Shown in pieces: positions 17,364-24,270 of a stretch of DNA of 25,011 bases; the stretch's first letter is position 1; every line of letters starts with the position of its first letter. The notes beneath the pieces are model-generated. The model had not been told where the DNA came from and did not search any database. It saw only the letters and a program-made list of their open reading frames with translations. Source of the DNA: a virus; IMG/VR virus record IMGVR_UViG_3300025102_000264, positions 1 through 25,011 of that record. One strand, 5' to 3'. The position numbers and the translations under genes are program-made.

Positions 17364-19472
17364 CTAGACCTTATATTTTCTAAAAAACACCTTTTCCTTG
17401 AAGTTGGATCGCTCTTTTTCTTTTGGTTTTTGAGCAGCCAAAAGCGCAAGGCCAGAACTAATTGTCAAGTCAAACTTAGTTCTCTTGTCTATCTTAAATC
17501 CAATCCAGTCCTCTAGCGTCCTGTTGAAATACATCTTCCCAACTTCTCCGCTTTCGTGATCTATGCCTACGTGCTCGTGGATGTATTTTTCTATAGACTG
17601 AGCGTGTGACTGAATGACGTCCTGAGAGTTAGATGGTATCCCTTTTGTTTTAACGTTGACATGTGAAGAGCTACTGAGCAAGTGCTTAGGGCGATCCATT
17701 AAGTAACCGTCGTAACCTCTTGATTCAAAGTATCTTACAATACCGTACTTGTTGTTCTCTACAAGTAGCGGGTAGCCATAATAAAAAGCGCACATCAGAA
17801 CGTCTTCGTAAAAGATACTGGCAAGATCTGGGCGGGAGGCGTACTCCACCACAAACATGTTGGGTGGACGATTGAGGCTGAACTTATTGTACATGTGTAG
17901 CGCCCCCTTCGATCCCCTTCCGTCTACCGTGGCGTCCAGGTCGTAGGAGTCAACCCCGCCGCAACCGTAATCCGTAAACGGAGCAACCTTCTTTCCCCTT
18001 TCTAGCTTCAGTACGTTTCTGTGTTCTGGATCTGGCATCCAGCAAACCCTAAACCTTCCGTTCGGGGTGGGAGAAAACACAACTTCTTTATCCTTTTCTT
18101 TCCATGTAAAGTTGCCCACTACAACGGGGTCTGGAAACAGCTCCTCGTTGTGTTCGATCTGCTGGTATATCTTACCTATGTTGAACAGGCTCCCCTCAAT
18201 GCTGTCCCTGAACGCTTCGTCTTCCGTAAACGGGAACTGCCTGGTCACCTCGTTCAGCTCCGATGGGTTGTCCTTGAATGACCTACGCTCGTTCTTCAGG
18301 TAAGTCTTGCTGCCTACAGAGATGAAGTCTCCGTCAATCCCCTCTACATCCTGCTCTGGATCTTCTGTGACTGGGTTTCCGTACTGGTCAAAGAAACCTT
18401 CTAGCGCATCGTAAGCTGGGATGAATATTCTGTACAGCCCCGACCTGGTTCTTCCGTTGCTGTTCCTGTCATTCGGGTCGGAGTCATACCACAAACCTTT
18501 GTACTCGTTGCCGCCCTTGTTCATAGGGTTAACGGTGCTACCCACGATAGCTTTTCCAACCACCTTTCTACCTACGATCAAACATGTCCGCTCGATACGC
18601 CACGCCTCGCGGATGTCTGTAGGTTTCTCCCACTTTCCCGCCTCGTCCAGGTACAGCATGTGCAGTTTCTCACCATCGTATGCGTTGTTCGTGGTGTTCT
18701 TCCAGTTGATCACTGTGTTCAGTGCATCGCCCCTGTAAGATGTCTTGTTGTTTTTCGTGATTCGCTTGGATGGCTCACGGAAGGCCAGCTCCATACGTGG
18801 GTTCGTGGTACCGTCCTGGATGGGCTTGAAGAAGAAAGGGTAGCTGCGAAAGATCGCAACCACCTTTTTCATGAAAATATTTTCTTGCGCGTCTTTACCA
18901 GTCTTTGACTGAATGCCCAACAGCTTCTCTTTAACTTGACTAGCCTCGTCCACAAGGACAGCAGAGCATATATTAGTGTAGCCAGAACGACGACACTTAG
19001 TATAAAGCTGACCGAAACAACGGGGATCAGCTTCACAAGCAGCCATGTGAAGAAAGATTTCTCTTTGGAAAGCGAGGTATGATGGGTATCCGATATCAAT
19101 TTTAGACCATTGTAGAAACATATACTGTCTCCCTGTAATATACGTAGCGACCCCATTATTGTAAAACCACACACCGTCGCGCCTACGCTGAAACTCTTTC
19201 TCGACGTAAGAACGAAACTTGTTCCGAAACTCGGCAGGCTTTTCGAACCACTCATCCATACTGCGAACCCTTTGCAGTTCTTCGGGCAAAGGAATGCGTT
19301 GCCACATCTGCAACTCCTTTGGTTTGTCATGGAAGAGTATCTCAGATCGCTTCGGTTTCTTTGGAAGAACAACGAATAGCCCATGGAGCTCAACATGCTC
19401 TCCCTCTGTACCGTTAGGGTCGATCTTAATCCCTTTAGTCTCATAACCTTCTATGTCTACTAGTACGGACAT
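17364..19472 (-). CDS. terL: Terminase large subunit
   Basis: A 702-residue DNA-packaging motor protein. The ATPase domain has a divergent Walker A at 158-167 (TKCRRSGYTN, compared with the usual RRSGKT), Walker B at 270-281 (LHMLYLDEAGKW, with D276 and E277), and a coupling motif GSTVN at 311-315. The RNase H-like nuclease has D508 and D511 in GGVDSYDLDAT, E572 in LLVENNKYG, and D668 in TKFDLTIS, the expected acidic metal-binding set. It uses ATP to move DNA into the prohead through the portal encoded next, and cuts the concatemer. The ATG at 19472 lies 10 bp after the 3' end of a tRNA gene. Confidence is high from motif order and gene context. Confidence 0.95.
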   Translation of the reverse strand: MSVLVDIEGYETKGIKIDPNGTEGEHVELHGLFVVLPKKPKRSEILFHDKPKELQMWQRIPLPEELQRVRSMDEWFEKPAEFRNKFRSYVEKEFQRRRDGVWFYNNGVATYITGRQYMFLQWSKIDIGYPSYLAFQREIFLHMAACEADPRCFGQLYTKCRRSGYTNICSAVLVDEASQVKEKLLGIQSKTGKDAQENIFMKKVVAIFRSYPFFFKPIQDGTTNPRMELAFREPSKRITKNNKTSYRGDALNTVINWKNTTNNAYDGEKLHMLYLDEAGKWEKPTDIREAWRIERTCLIVGRKVVGKAIVGSTVNPMNKGGNEYKGLWYDSDPNDRNSNGRTRSGLYRIFIPAYDALEGFFDQYGNPVTEDPEQDVEGIDGDFISVGSKTYLKNERRSFKDNPSELNEVTRQFPFTEDEAFRDSIEGSLFNIGKIYQQIEHNEELFPDPVVVGNFTWKEKDKEVVFSPTPNGRFRVCWMPDPEHRNVLKLERGKKVAPFTDYGCGGVDSYDLDATVDGRGSKGALHMYNKFSLNRPPNMFVVEYASRPDLASIFYEDVLMCAFYYGYPLLVENNKYGIVRYFESRGYDGYLMDRPKHLLSSSSHVNVKTKGIPSNSQDVIQSHAQSIEKYIHEHVGIDHESGEVGKMYFNRTLEDWIGFKIDKRTKFDLTISSGLALLAAQKPKEKERSNFKEKVFFRKYKV

Positions 19473-19482
19473 TTAATTTAAT

Positions 19483-19559
19483 TGGTACACCCGACAGGAT
19501 TCGAACCTGTGACCGTCTGCTTAGAAGGCAGATGCTCTATCCAGCTGAGCTACGGGTGC
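19483..19559 (-). tRNA. tRNA-Arg (anticodon TCT)
   Basis: A complete cloverleaf on the minus strand. The acceptor GCACCCG pairs with CGGGTGT (one G-T), the D arm is AGCTCAGCTGGATAGAGC, the anticodon arm TCTGC-CTTCTAA-GCAGA gives anticodon TCT, and the T arm contains GGTTCGAATCC. The discriminator A and the 3' CCA are encoded in the DNA. It is 77 nt with CCA. It reads AGA (and AGG by wobble) codons. It lies between a small phage gene and terL, 10 bp from the terL start. Confidence 0.95.
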
Positions 19560-19601
19560 ATATATTTATCTTTAAGTAATCAGTCGTATTGTCTTGATTA
19601 T

Positions 19602-19630
19602 CAAAGTTATAGTCATCCCAGTATATCAAA
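19602..19630 (-). promoter_or_regulatory. Bacteroidota promoter TTTG-N17-TAACTTTG for tRNA-Arg
   Basis: In the 80-bp gap upstream of the tRNA, the minus strand has TTTG (19627-19630), a 17-nt spacer and TAACTTTG (19602-19609). This is the two-part Bacteroidota promoter. It is 42 nt before the mature tRNA 5' end. This is the only promoter in the window where a clear -33 element is also present. Confidence 0.7.
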
Positions 19631-19639
19631 CCGCTTGGG

Positions 19640-19924
19640 TTATTTTGAGAATCGTTCTGCGAATCCTCCTGAGTAGTCTTTTTCTTTTTCGATTGATCCA
19701 TTGTCTTGTAGCTCTTTAACCATTTGTTCTAAACGCTGACGCTCTATCAGCAACTCCTTACAGTCAATAGCTGTTTGTTTAATGGATTGCAATTCTGCTT
19801 TCCTTGCAGACCCACCAGCCTCTGGGTCTACAGGTTTCTTTACCTCTTCAATCATATTATTGATAGCAACCTCCATGCTTGCCATCAACCTCTTAGATGC
19901 ATTTATCGTGGTGAACTTAGACAT
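19640..19924 (-). CDS. Small helical phage protein, unknown function
   Basis: The frame is open upstream to 20008, but that part overlaps the previous gene by about 90 nt. The ATG at 19924, starting MSKFTTINASKRLMASMEVA, leaves only an 8-nt overlap and gives 94 residues. It is mostly helical and coiled-coil-like (QTAIDCKELLIERQRLEQMV), with a charged C-terminus. It sits a few genes upstream of terL (with a tRNA between), where a small terminase subunit often lies, and is short and helical enough to be one, but there is no visible helix-turn-helix, so this is only a possibility. Confidence 0.75.
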   Translation of the reverse strand: MSKFTTINASKRLMASMEVAINNMIEEVKKPVDPEAGGSARKAELQSIKQTAIDCKELLIERQRLEQMVKELQDNGSIEKEKDYSGGFAERFSK

Positions 19925-20180
19925 CTTCCTGGATATCGTAAACAAAGATGGGCGTCTTCTCTCCAACATATGCGCCAGCCATGTTGTACTCGAAGTATTC
20001 GAGAGCATCTGTAAAGCTCATCTCATCCTCTTCCATCAAAATGTCAAGGCATGCTTGAACACTGTAAACGGCAATCATGTTCGCGCCAAACGTGATACCT
20101 ATTACTGCTGCGTCAAACCCGTCAGCAAGCATGGCCCCCTCGTCAGAAAGGAGGGCAAAAATTTCTTCTTTGCTAAACAT
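19917..20180 (-). CDS. Conserved-type phage protein (EYFEYNMAGAYVGEKTP)
   Basis: An 87-residue acidic protein starting MFSKEEIFALLSDEG. It has a helix-strand pattern: DGFDAAVIGITFGANMIAVY, then an acidic helix (ILMEEDEMSFTDALEYFEY) and NMAGAYVGEKTPIFVYDI near the end. The pattern DGFDxAxIGI...EYFEYNxxGAYVGExTPxF is one I recognise from marine phages of several hosts, though the function is unknown to me. It is in a chain of closely packed genes with the GroES-like gene 1 bp upstream. Confidence 0.8.
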   Translation of the reverse strand: MFSKEEIFALLSDEGAMLADGFDAAVIGITFGANMIAVYSVQACLDILMEEDEMSFTDALEYFEYNMAGAYVGEKTPIFVYDIQEDV

Positions 20181-20181
20181 A

Positions 20182-20766
20182 TTAGACCTCTTTGTAAAGT
20201 AAATCTTCGATACGAGTACGGTAGTATTCCTTCCCGTCTATCTTGATGCGATAGTCGCGGTTCTCTTTGAAACCCACTACGTCTCCGACCTTCAGCCCTA
20301 CTTCTTCAATCCCAGAAGACGTAAATGCGACTCTACCTCTTGTTGGGAGCGTCTCATTGAGTTTAACGACTTCGATAAACTCCGATTCTTGAACTTCCTC
20401 TTCTTCGACAGGCTCAAGTAAGCTCCAGCCTTTGAGAGGCTCGACAACACCAGTATGCTGATCTTTAAAAGCAATAGCTTGATTATTGACAGCATGATCA
20501 TGGTTGTACTTGACAATGTAGTGATTATCAACTCCAGTAAGTGGCTGGCCTTCTTTGAGCACCACGAGGTGATGGAAGTAAAGCGTGTCGCCAGGCTTGA
20601 CGCCAGTTTCATACTTGAACGGTACAGCCACGACTGGGCCTTCTGTAACTCTGTTTTCAAACTCATTGAATCTTGTGTCTATGTATAGCTCTAATCCGCT
20701 ATCGGTTGTGATCGTGTCGTTTATCGCTTTGTCTAGCTCTACGATAAACAAGTCAAACGTTTTCAT
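20182..20766 (-). CDS. GroES-like co-chaperonin with two GroES-type halves
   Basis: The 194-residue product resembles GroES twice. The second half (about 128-194) has the GroES order: GRVAFTSSGIEEVGLKVGDV, then KIDGKEYYRTRIEDLLYKEV, matching the family pattern G-V-x-x-x-G-x-G...VKVGDxVxF...IDGxEYxxxRExDIL. The first half (1-118) has EGPVVAVPFKYETGVKPGDT and a final GWSLLEP, also GroES-like but with a long insertion. An acidic linker EPVEEEEVQESEF (118-130) joins them. Like T4 gp31 it may act with host GroEL to fold phage structural proteins such as the capsid. No mobile-loop hydrophobic tripeptide is obvious, so GroEL binding is uncertain. It lies in the gene run upstream of terL. Confidence 0.7.
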   Translation of the reverse strand: MKTFDLFIVELDKAINDTITTDSGLELYIDTRFNEFENRVTEGPVVAVPFKYETGVKPGDTLYFHHLVVLKEGQPLTGVDNHYIVKYNHDHAVNNQAIAFKDQHTGVVEPLKGWSLLEPVEEEEVQESEFIEVVKLNETLPTRGRVAFTSSGIEEVGLKVGDVVGFKENRDYRIKIDGKEYYRTRIEDLLYKEV

Positions 20767-20776
20767 TAATTAAATT

Positions 20777-21118
20777 TTAATAACCTCCTCCTCTTGAAGG
20801 CTGGTTTGAAGTTCTTGTTGATGCTTGTTTTGCGTTGCGCCTTACAGGTCTTGATGGTGCGGTCCTTTGCCTTCTTTGCTGTCCGCTAGCGTTTATTTTT
20901 CTTTCGTGTTGCTCCATCGCTCTTAGCTCGGTTTGGATTGACCTCACCTTTTCAGCGACGACAGAGTTTAATGGCGTTAAGGTATCGTGCGGCCTGTTAG
21001 AGTGAGTGGCCCCCACCATGGCACCTTTTGAAACATGAATGTGATATTTTCCAGAATATCGTTTTCCATTTGGAAGCGAAAATTCATTGCCGCTCGTAGA
21101 AAGGTTTTCTCTAGTCAT
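20777..21118 (-). CDS. Phage protein with YHIH motif and basic tail
   Basis: A 113-residue basic protein. Residues 20-50 carry a histidine-rich segment (GKYHIHVSKGAMVGATHSNR followed by PHDTLTPL), a pattern I recall in phage virion proteins (GxYHIHxxGxxMxGxxH). A charged helix follows (VAEKVRSIQTELRAMEQHER) and then an Arg/Gln/Ser-rich disordered C-terminus. The histidines could bind metal, but no fold is assignable. The ATG overlaps the preceding stop as TGATG. A minor virion role is inferred. Confidence 0.75.
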   Translation of the reverse strand: MTRENLSTSGNEFSLPNGKRYSGKYHIHVSKGAMVGATHSNRPHDTLTPLNSVVAEKVRSIQTELRAMEQHERKINASGQQRRQRTAPSRPVRRNAKQASTRTSNQPSRGGGY

Positions 21119-21354
21119 CAGAAGTTTAAATCATATTCCAAAACACAAGACATTTCGTCTATGCTTTTCCAAAGCATGGTCCCGTCTTCGTTTTCAATGT
21201 AGATAAGATATCTCTGCTTTCCAAACTTATGGAGATGTCTGTCATCTTCTACAATGGCTGATACCTCTCCGCTTCCTGCTCGCATGCCCACATAATAAGC
21301 CATGCCGTTCTTGGGATCCTTCCCAACTATAATCTTTCTAATAAGTCCCTCCAT
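21118..21354 (-). CDS. Small phage protein (GLIRKIIVGKDPKN type)
   Basis: A 78-residue protein starting MEGLIRKIIVGKDPKNGMAY. The strand-turn-strand pattern, with YYVGMRAGSGEVSAIVED, RYLIYIENEDG and LWKSIDEM, suggests a small beta domain. I recall near-identical short proteins in phages of marine Bacteroidota, always of unknown function. Its start overlaps the upstream stop as TAATG and its stop overlaps the next start, so it is part of a coupled chain. No catalytic motif is visible. Confidence 0.8.
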   Translation of the reverse strand: MEGLIRKIIVGKDPKNGMAYYVGMRAGSGEVSAIVEDDRHLHKFGKQRYLIYIENEDGTMLWKSIDEMSCVLEYDLNF

Positions 21355-21653
21355 TAGTTCAAGGATATACCCAGCTCACCGAGGAGATCATCGAGGTCGG
21401 TGTTGGAATCCCTATACGCATTGTCCATGACATCTTTTACGGTTTGTAGTTCCGCCCTGTCTTGCAGGTTAAAGCTGTACATGGTTTTCATTTCCGTCTC
21501 TGTCGCGCCAGTTTCGATTGCGTCTAAGTCCAATACACCCACAACAATAGATGCCAATACCCGTTCTTTCATGTCGAACTCATCTATCGTCTCCTCCATC
21601 TTCTTGACGAGGGAGTACATTTCGGCAAAGAAGAGGGTGTCGCTAGGGCTCAT
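21354..21653 (-). CDS. Small acidic helical phage protein, first gene of packaging block
   Basis: A 99-residue, acidic, largely helical protein starting MSPSDTLFFAEMYSLVKKME. The C-terminal part is rich in Asp/Leu (NTDLDDLLGELGISLN). It is the promoter-proximal gene of the block that leads to terL and portal, and is divergently arranged with the winged-helix gene. A small-terminase role is possible by size but no DNA-binding motif is visible. The ATG at 21653 is 19 nt from a TATCTTTG element that lies inside a 17-bp palindrome. Confidence 0.75.
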   Translation of the reverse strand: MSPSDTLFFAEMYSLVKKMEETIDEFDMKERVLASIVVGVLDLDAIETGATETEMKTMYSFNLQDRAELQTVKDVMDNAYRDSNTDLDDLLGELGISLN

Positions 21654-21657
21654 GATG

Positions 21658-21665
21658 TAAATTTG
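21658..21665 (+). promoter_or_regulatory. Bacteroidota -7 promoter element TAAATTTG for winged-helix gene
   Basis: TAAATTTG on the plus strand lies 28 nt before the ATG at 21694 and matches TAnnTTTG. Its start site would fall inside or beside the palindrome at 21667-21683. Confidence 0.5.
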
Positions 21666-21666
21666 T

Positions 21667-21683
21667 TTGTATCAAAGATACAA
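21667..21683. promoter_or_regulatory. 17-bp palindrome, candidate operator between divergent genes
   Basis: TTGTATC-AAA-GATACAA is a perfect inverted repeat with 7-nt arms and a 3-nt centre. It is directly between the only plus-strand gene, which encodes a winged-helix protein, and the minus-strand packaging block. It covers the minus-strand TATCTTTG element completely and touches the plus-strand one. This is the classic position for an autoregulatory operator. Confidence 0.5.
21673..21680 (-). promoter_or_regulatory. Bacteroidota -7 promoter element TATCTTTG for packaging block
   Basis: TATCTTTG on the minus strand is 19 nt before the ATG at 21653. It is embedded in the palindrome at 21667-21683, so a protein bound there would block this promoter. 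Confidence 0.55.
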
Positions 21684-21693
21684 CATAATTGAG

Positions 21694-22113
21694 ATGCCGA
21701 AATCGACAGTGAAAAAAACGCGCATGTTTAGAGATTTCTCTAAGATGCCGTCTAGGTTTGTTAAGCACAACCACTTAAAAAACTTGCGGAGCGCCACGAA
21801 CGAGTTCCTCGAAGTCAACCCAGAACTCACAAAGTCGTACCTGCACCTGCTCTTGTTTGTCTACGACCTAGAGTTCTTTACTATCTCTTGGCTAGCAGAG
21901 AACTACGGGATGAACAGAAAGAACTTGGCGGACAGGATGGTGTACCCGTTAGTTCTTGCAGGGTATCTGTACAAGCATTTCGACAAGCTTACTCCTTCTC
22001 AGAGTCTAGAGGATCACTTGTTCCGTGATGAGACCAAATACAATTACAGAGTTCGCTATGCGCTATCGCAGAAAGGTAGACTAGCGGTACAGCGTTTCTA
22101 CAACTCACTTTAG
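21694..22113 (+). CDS. Winged-helix DNA-binding protein, probable late regulator
   Basis: The frame is open from a TTG at 21667, but that codon lies in the palindrome and the ATG at 21694 (MPKSTVKKTRMFRDF) is preferred. This gives 139 residues. After a basic N-terminus, residues 47-100 have helices and a helix-turn-helix of MarR/winged type (FFTISWLAENYGMNRKNLAD then RMVYPLVLAGYLYKHF). The wing is around NYRVRYALSQKG with a final helix. It is the only plus-strand gene, sits between the fibre block and the packaging block, and converges with the fibre gene with a 4-bp overlap in which TTAG carries both stop codons. It probably regulates its own and the divergent promoter. Confidence 0.75.
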   Translation: MPKSTVKKTRMFRDFSKMPSRFVKHNHLKNLRSATNEFLEVNPELTKSYLHLLLFVYDLEFFTISWLAENYGMNRKNLADRMVYPLVLAGYLYKHFDKLTPSQSLEDHLFRDETKYNYRVRYALSQKGRLAVQRFYNSL

Positions 22114-23105
22114 AAGATTGAGTAGAAGGTGTTGATGTTAGACTGAATGTTGCTTAGGTCTGTAGATCCTTGATTAGCCCAAATAATCAACTCGGAATAT
22201 TTAAGGTTCAGGTCTGATGAGTAGCCTCTACCAATCGTCCTAATATTCAGCTTATAACCATTGGTATTTGACCAGGAGCTATTGCCAGTTCCAGTAAGTT
22301 GCTGACCATTAAACTGCATTTTTTTTGTACTAGACTCAACATATATGTTTAAAAGAGCCATTTCACTCGCTGCAACATCAGCGCTAAAAGCAAAACGTAG
22401 ATTTACGTTTCCAGTATCTGCCTCGTTTGTGTGGCGTAAAGCAAATCGATCTAAGCCACTTCCCGCTTCGGTAGCAAAAAAATTGAGCGCTGCCTGTGTA
22501 TGACCCGTAAAATATTCCCCATTTGTAGTGCCCGACTCTCTTCCTTCTGCTACGATGGAAATCAAGAAAGCATCAGGAGTATTTGATCTCAAGAAAATCT
22601 CGTTTGCTAACTCCATATCATTAGTGTCAAAAGACAGCGTAGGCTTGTTGTTATCGTCTAAAACAAGACCAGAAGAAGCATCATAAATTTTTGGCTGTTT
22701 CGCAGCGTTCGTCGCGGCGGCATCATTTGAGTTGCCGCTTTGATCATACCATGTCATAGCTGTGGCATCCCTAGGAGATCCAAGGCTGTCGGCATCGGTG
22801 TACCCAGAGTCGGCTACAAACTGACCTAAATTAACAGCAGCAGTAGAGCCCTGGTCGGCACCGCTGGTTTCTTCAGGCACATTGGTGACTCTAGAGTCCA
22901 AAGAGATGACTCCGTTTTGATCAAAACTAACGTCCACTTCTACGTTGTCGCCAGACCTTCTAGCCTGAAGTACGGGTCCTGAATAAGAATTAGAAAGCTT
23001 TCTCAAAGAATAAGCTGCTGAAGCTCCTGAATACGTATCAAGAAGCAGTGGGTCAGCAGCGCTGACAAACCCACCTCTGTTTATTGTTGTGCCTAGTCCT
23101 AACAT
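22110..23105 (-). CDS. Tail-fibre or receptor-binding-type protein, arabinofuranosidase-B-like fold, copy 2
   Basis: A 331-residue protein that begins MLGLGTTINRGGFVSAADPL and ends SNIQSNINTFYSIF, almost as its upstream neighbour does. The N-terminal ~75 residues (SLRKLSNSYSGPVLQARRSG) and the motif TWYDQSGNSNDAA near residue 120 are typical of the arabinofuranosidase-B catalytic-like (LamG/ConA-type) domain found in phage tail proteins. The region after this (about 130-300) differs completely from the neighbour and is the likely binding surface. It probably acts as a fibre tip or surface-polysaccharide binder rather than an active enzyme. Its ATG overlaps the previous stop as TAATG. Confidence 0.8.
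   Translation of the reverse strand: MLGLGTTINRGGFVSAADPLLLDTYSGASAAYSLRKLSNSYSGPVLQARRSGDNVEVDVSFDQNGVISLDSRVTNVPEETSGADQGSTAAVNLGQFVADSGYTDADSLGSPRDATAMTWYDQSGNSNDAAATNAAKQPKIYDASSGLVLDDNNKPTLSFDTNDMELANEIFLRSNTPDAFLISIVAEGRESGTTNGEYFTGHTQAALNFFATEAGSGLDRFALRHTNEADTGNVNLRFAFSADVAASEMALLNIYVESSTKKMQFNGQQLTGTGNSSWSNTNGYKLNIRTIGRGYSSDLNLKYSELIIWANQGSTDLSNIQSNINTFYSIF
23022..23078. repeat. 57-bp exact direct repeat, copy in second fibre gene
   Basis: This 57-bp segment near the 5' end of the second fibre gene is identical to 23948-24004 in the first. It encodes the N-terminal RGGFVSAADPLLLDTYSGA segment. Flanking sequence is diverged. Confidence 0.9.
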
Positions 23106-24031
23106 TAGTAAATAGAGTAGAAAGTGTTGATGTTGGACTCGATGTTTGTGCGGTTGCTGGATTGGTCGCTGTTATAATAAATTATCTCTTGGAAAACACC
23201 CGTCATATGTCCTGTACCTCCATCCCTGCGGCTTCCGATAAATATTTGAGAGGAATTTGCAGCATCTCCGCTGTTGCCTGGTCCGTTAGTCGATCCATTT
23301 AATTCAGAAAAGCTGTTTGTTGTGTCGGCCAAAACAAAACCGAGGTTCTGTTGATTAAGGGCCTTCGAGGTGGTACTAACAGCTTGGCTTACATAAACTT
23401 GGAAAGAATTCCCACTAGTTACGTTTCCGATGGCTAACCTGTTAGGGGATATTGCATCCAGAATGTAAGACGTGGCACTTCTTTTATATACTAAGAAAAC
23501 GGTCACAGCGTTTTGAAGTGATACCGATCCGCTCATAAAATCGTCCGTACCATCAAATTGCATTGCAGGATTTCCGTTTTCGGTCACTAATACGCCGCTT
23601 GAAACAATGGTTGGCTGAGAGCCCGCCGTGTTTTGAGTGGCGCCGTTAGAATTTCCAGACTGATCATACCAACGCTGGACCAGCGCAGAATCAGTAGACC
23701 CCAGGCTGTCTGCATCTGTGTAGCTGGCGTTAGCCACAAACTCACCAAGAGTTGTTGCAGAAGTAGAGTCAGGGTCGGGGCTAGTCCCTGAAGTCTCCTC
23801 TGTCACATTGGTAACAGCGGAGTTCAGAGAAACAACACCGTTATCATCGAAGCTTACGTCTACTTCTACGTTGTCGCTTGCCCTTCTGATTTGAAGTGCG
23901 GGGCCTGAATAAGTGCTTGATAGCTTTCTCAAAGAGAATGCAGCGGCAGCTCCTGAATACGTATCAAGAAGCAGTGGGTCAGCAGCGCTGACAAACCCAC
24001 CTCTATTGACTGCTGTCCCCAACCCTAACAT
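23105..24031 (-). CDS. Tail-fibre or receptor-binding-type protein, arabinofuranosidase-B-like fold, copy 1
   Basis: A 308-residue paralogue of the next gene, starting MLGLGTAVNRGGFVSAADPL. It has the same N-terminal domain (FSLRKLSSTYSGPALQIRRA), a matching RWYDQSGNSNGATQ motif, then a variable LamG-like part (NPAMQFDGTDDFMSGSVSLQ, VTVFLVYKR) and the same C-terminal SNRTNIESNINTFYSIY end. Conserved ends with a diverged middle are typical of modular receptor-binding proteins. It is coupled to both neighbours by TAATG overlaps. Catalysis on arabinose-containing polysaccharide is not supported by any residue I can identify. Confidence 0.8.
   Translation of the reverse strand: MLGLGTAVNRGGFVSAADPLLLDTYSGAAAAFSLRKLSSTYSGPALQIRRASDNVEVDVSFDDNGVVSLNSAVTNVTEETSGTSPDPDSTSATTLGEFVANASYTDADSLGSTDSALVQRWYDQSGNSNGATQNTAGSQPTIVSSGVLVTENGNPAMQFDGTDDFMSGSVSLQNAVTVFLVYKRSATSYILDAISPNRLAIGNVTSGNSFQVYVSQAVSTTSKALNQQNLGFVLADTTNSFSELNGSTNGPGNSGDAANSSQIFIGSRRDGGTGHMTGVFQEIIYYNSDQSSNRTNIESNINTFYSIY
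23948..24004. repeat. 57-bp exact direct repeat, copy in first fibre gene
   Basis: Identical to 23022-23078 in the second fibre gene, 926 bp apart. Recombination between the copies would delete exactly one gene length and fuse the two fibre genes. Confidence 0.9.
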
Positions 24032-24252
24032 TATGCTTCTGGGTCAGATGGTAAGAATCCGTCGGGAAGTGTATCTACTGTAGTGTAGCTCACAGACTCA
24101 TCATCCTGAAAACACAGTGCGGCCTGATCAGCATCTCTGTCGTCAACAATCCAGCCCCACCAGTATTTAGTTACAGGACCGCAGCCTTTCTCTATGGCTT
24201 TGTCGCGGCTGATCTGCTCTGCATTTGCTGTAGTAGTAATATAATACTTCAT
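24031..24252 (-). CDS. Small phage protein upstream of fibre genes
   Basis: A 73-residue acidic protein starting MKYYITTTANAEQISRDKAI. It has an aromatic segment (VTKYWWGWIVDDRDADQAAL) and an acidic C-terminus (TLPDGFLPSDPEA). The stop overlaps the start of fibre copy 1 as TAATG, and a TATCTTTG element 4 nt before its ATG suggests the fibre operon starts here. It may be a fibre partner, chaperone or attachment factor, but no family is recognised. Confidence 0.75.
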   Translation of the reverse strand: MKYYITTTANAEQISRDKAIEKGCGPVTKYWWGWIVDDRDADQAALCFQDDESVSYTTVDTLPDGFLPSDPEA

Positions 24253-24256
24253 ACAA

Positions 24257-24264
24257 CAAAGATA
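24257..24264 (-). promoter_or_regulatory. Bacteroidota -7 promoter element TATCTTTG
   Basis: TATCTTTG is separated from the ATG at 24252 by TTGT, the same N4 spacing as at 395, 2054 and 9518. It would drive the three-gene fibre operon. Confidence 0.55.
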
Positions 24265-24270
24265 ACTATT

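Noticed and set aside
19482-19676. Plus-strand open frame starting MVHPTGFEPVTVCLEGR
   Set aside because: It is antisense to the tRNA-Arg gene. Such tRNA-antisense reading frames are a known artefact of gene prediction.
22110-24031. Possible diversity-generating retroelement acting on the fibre genes
   Set aside because: There is no reverse transcriptase, template repeat or adenine-biased variable region. The differing part is the whole middle rather than a short C-terminal segment.
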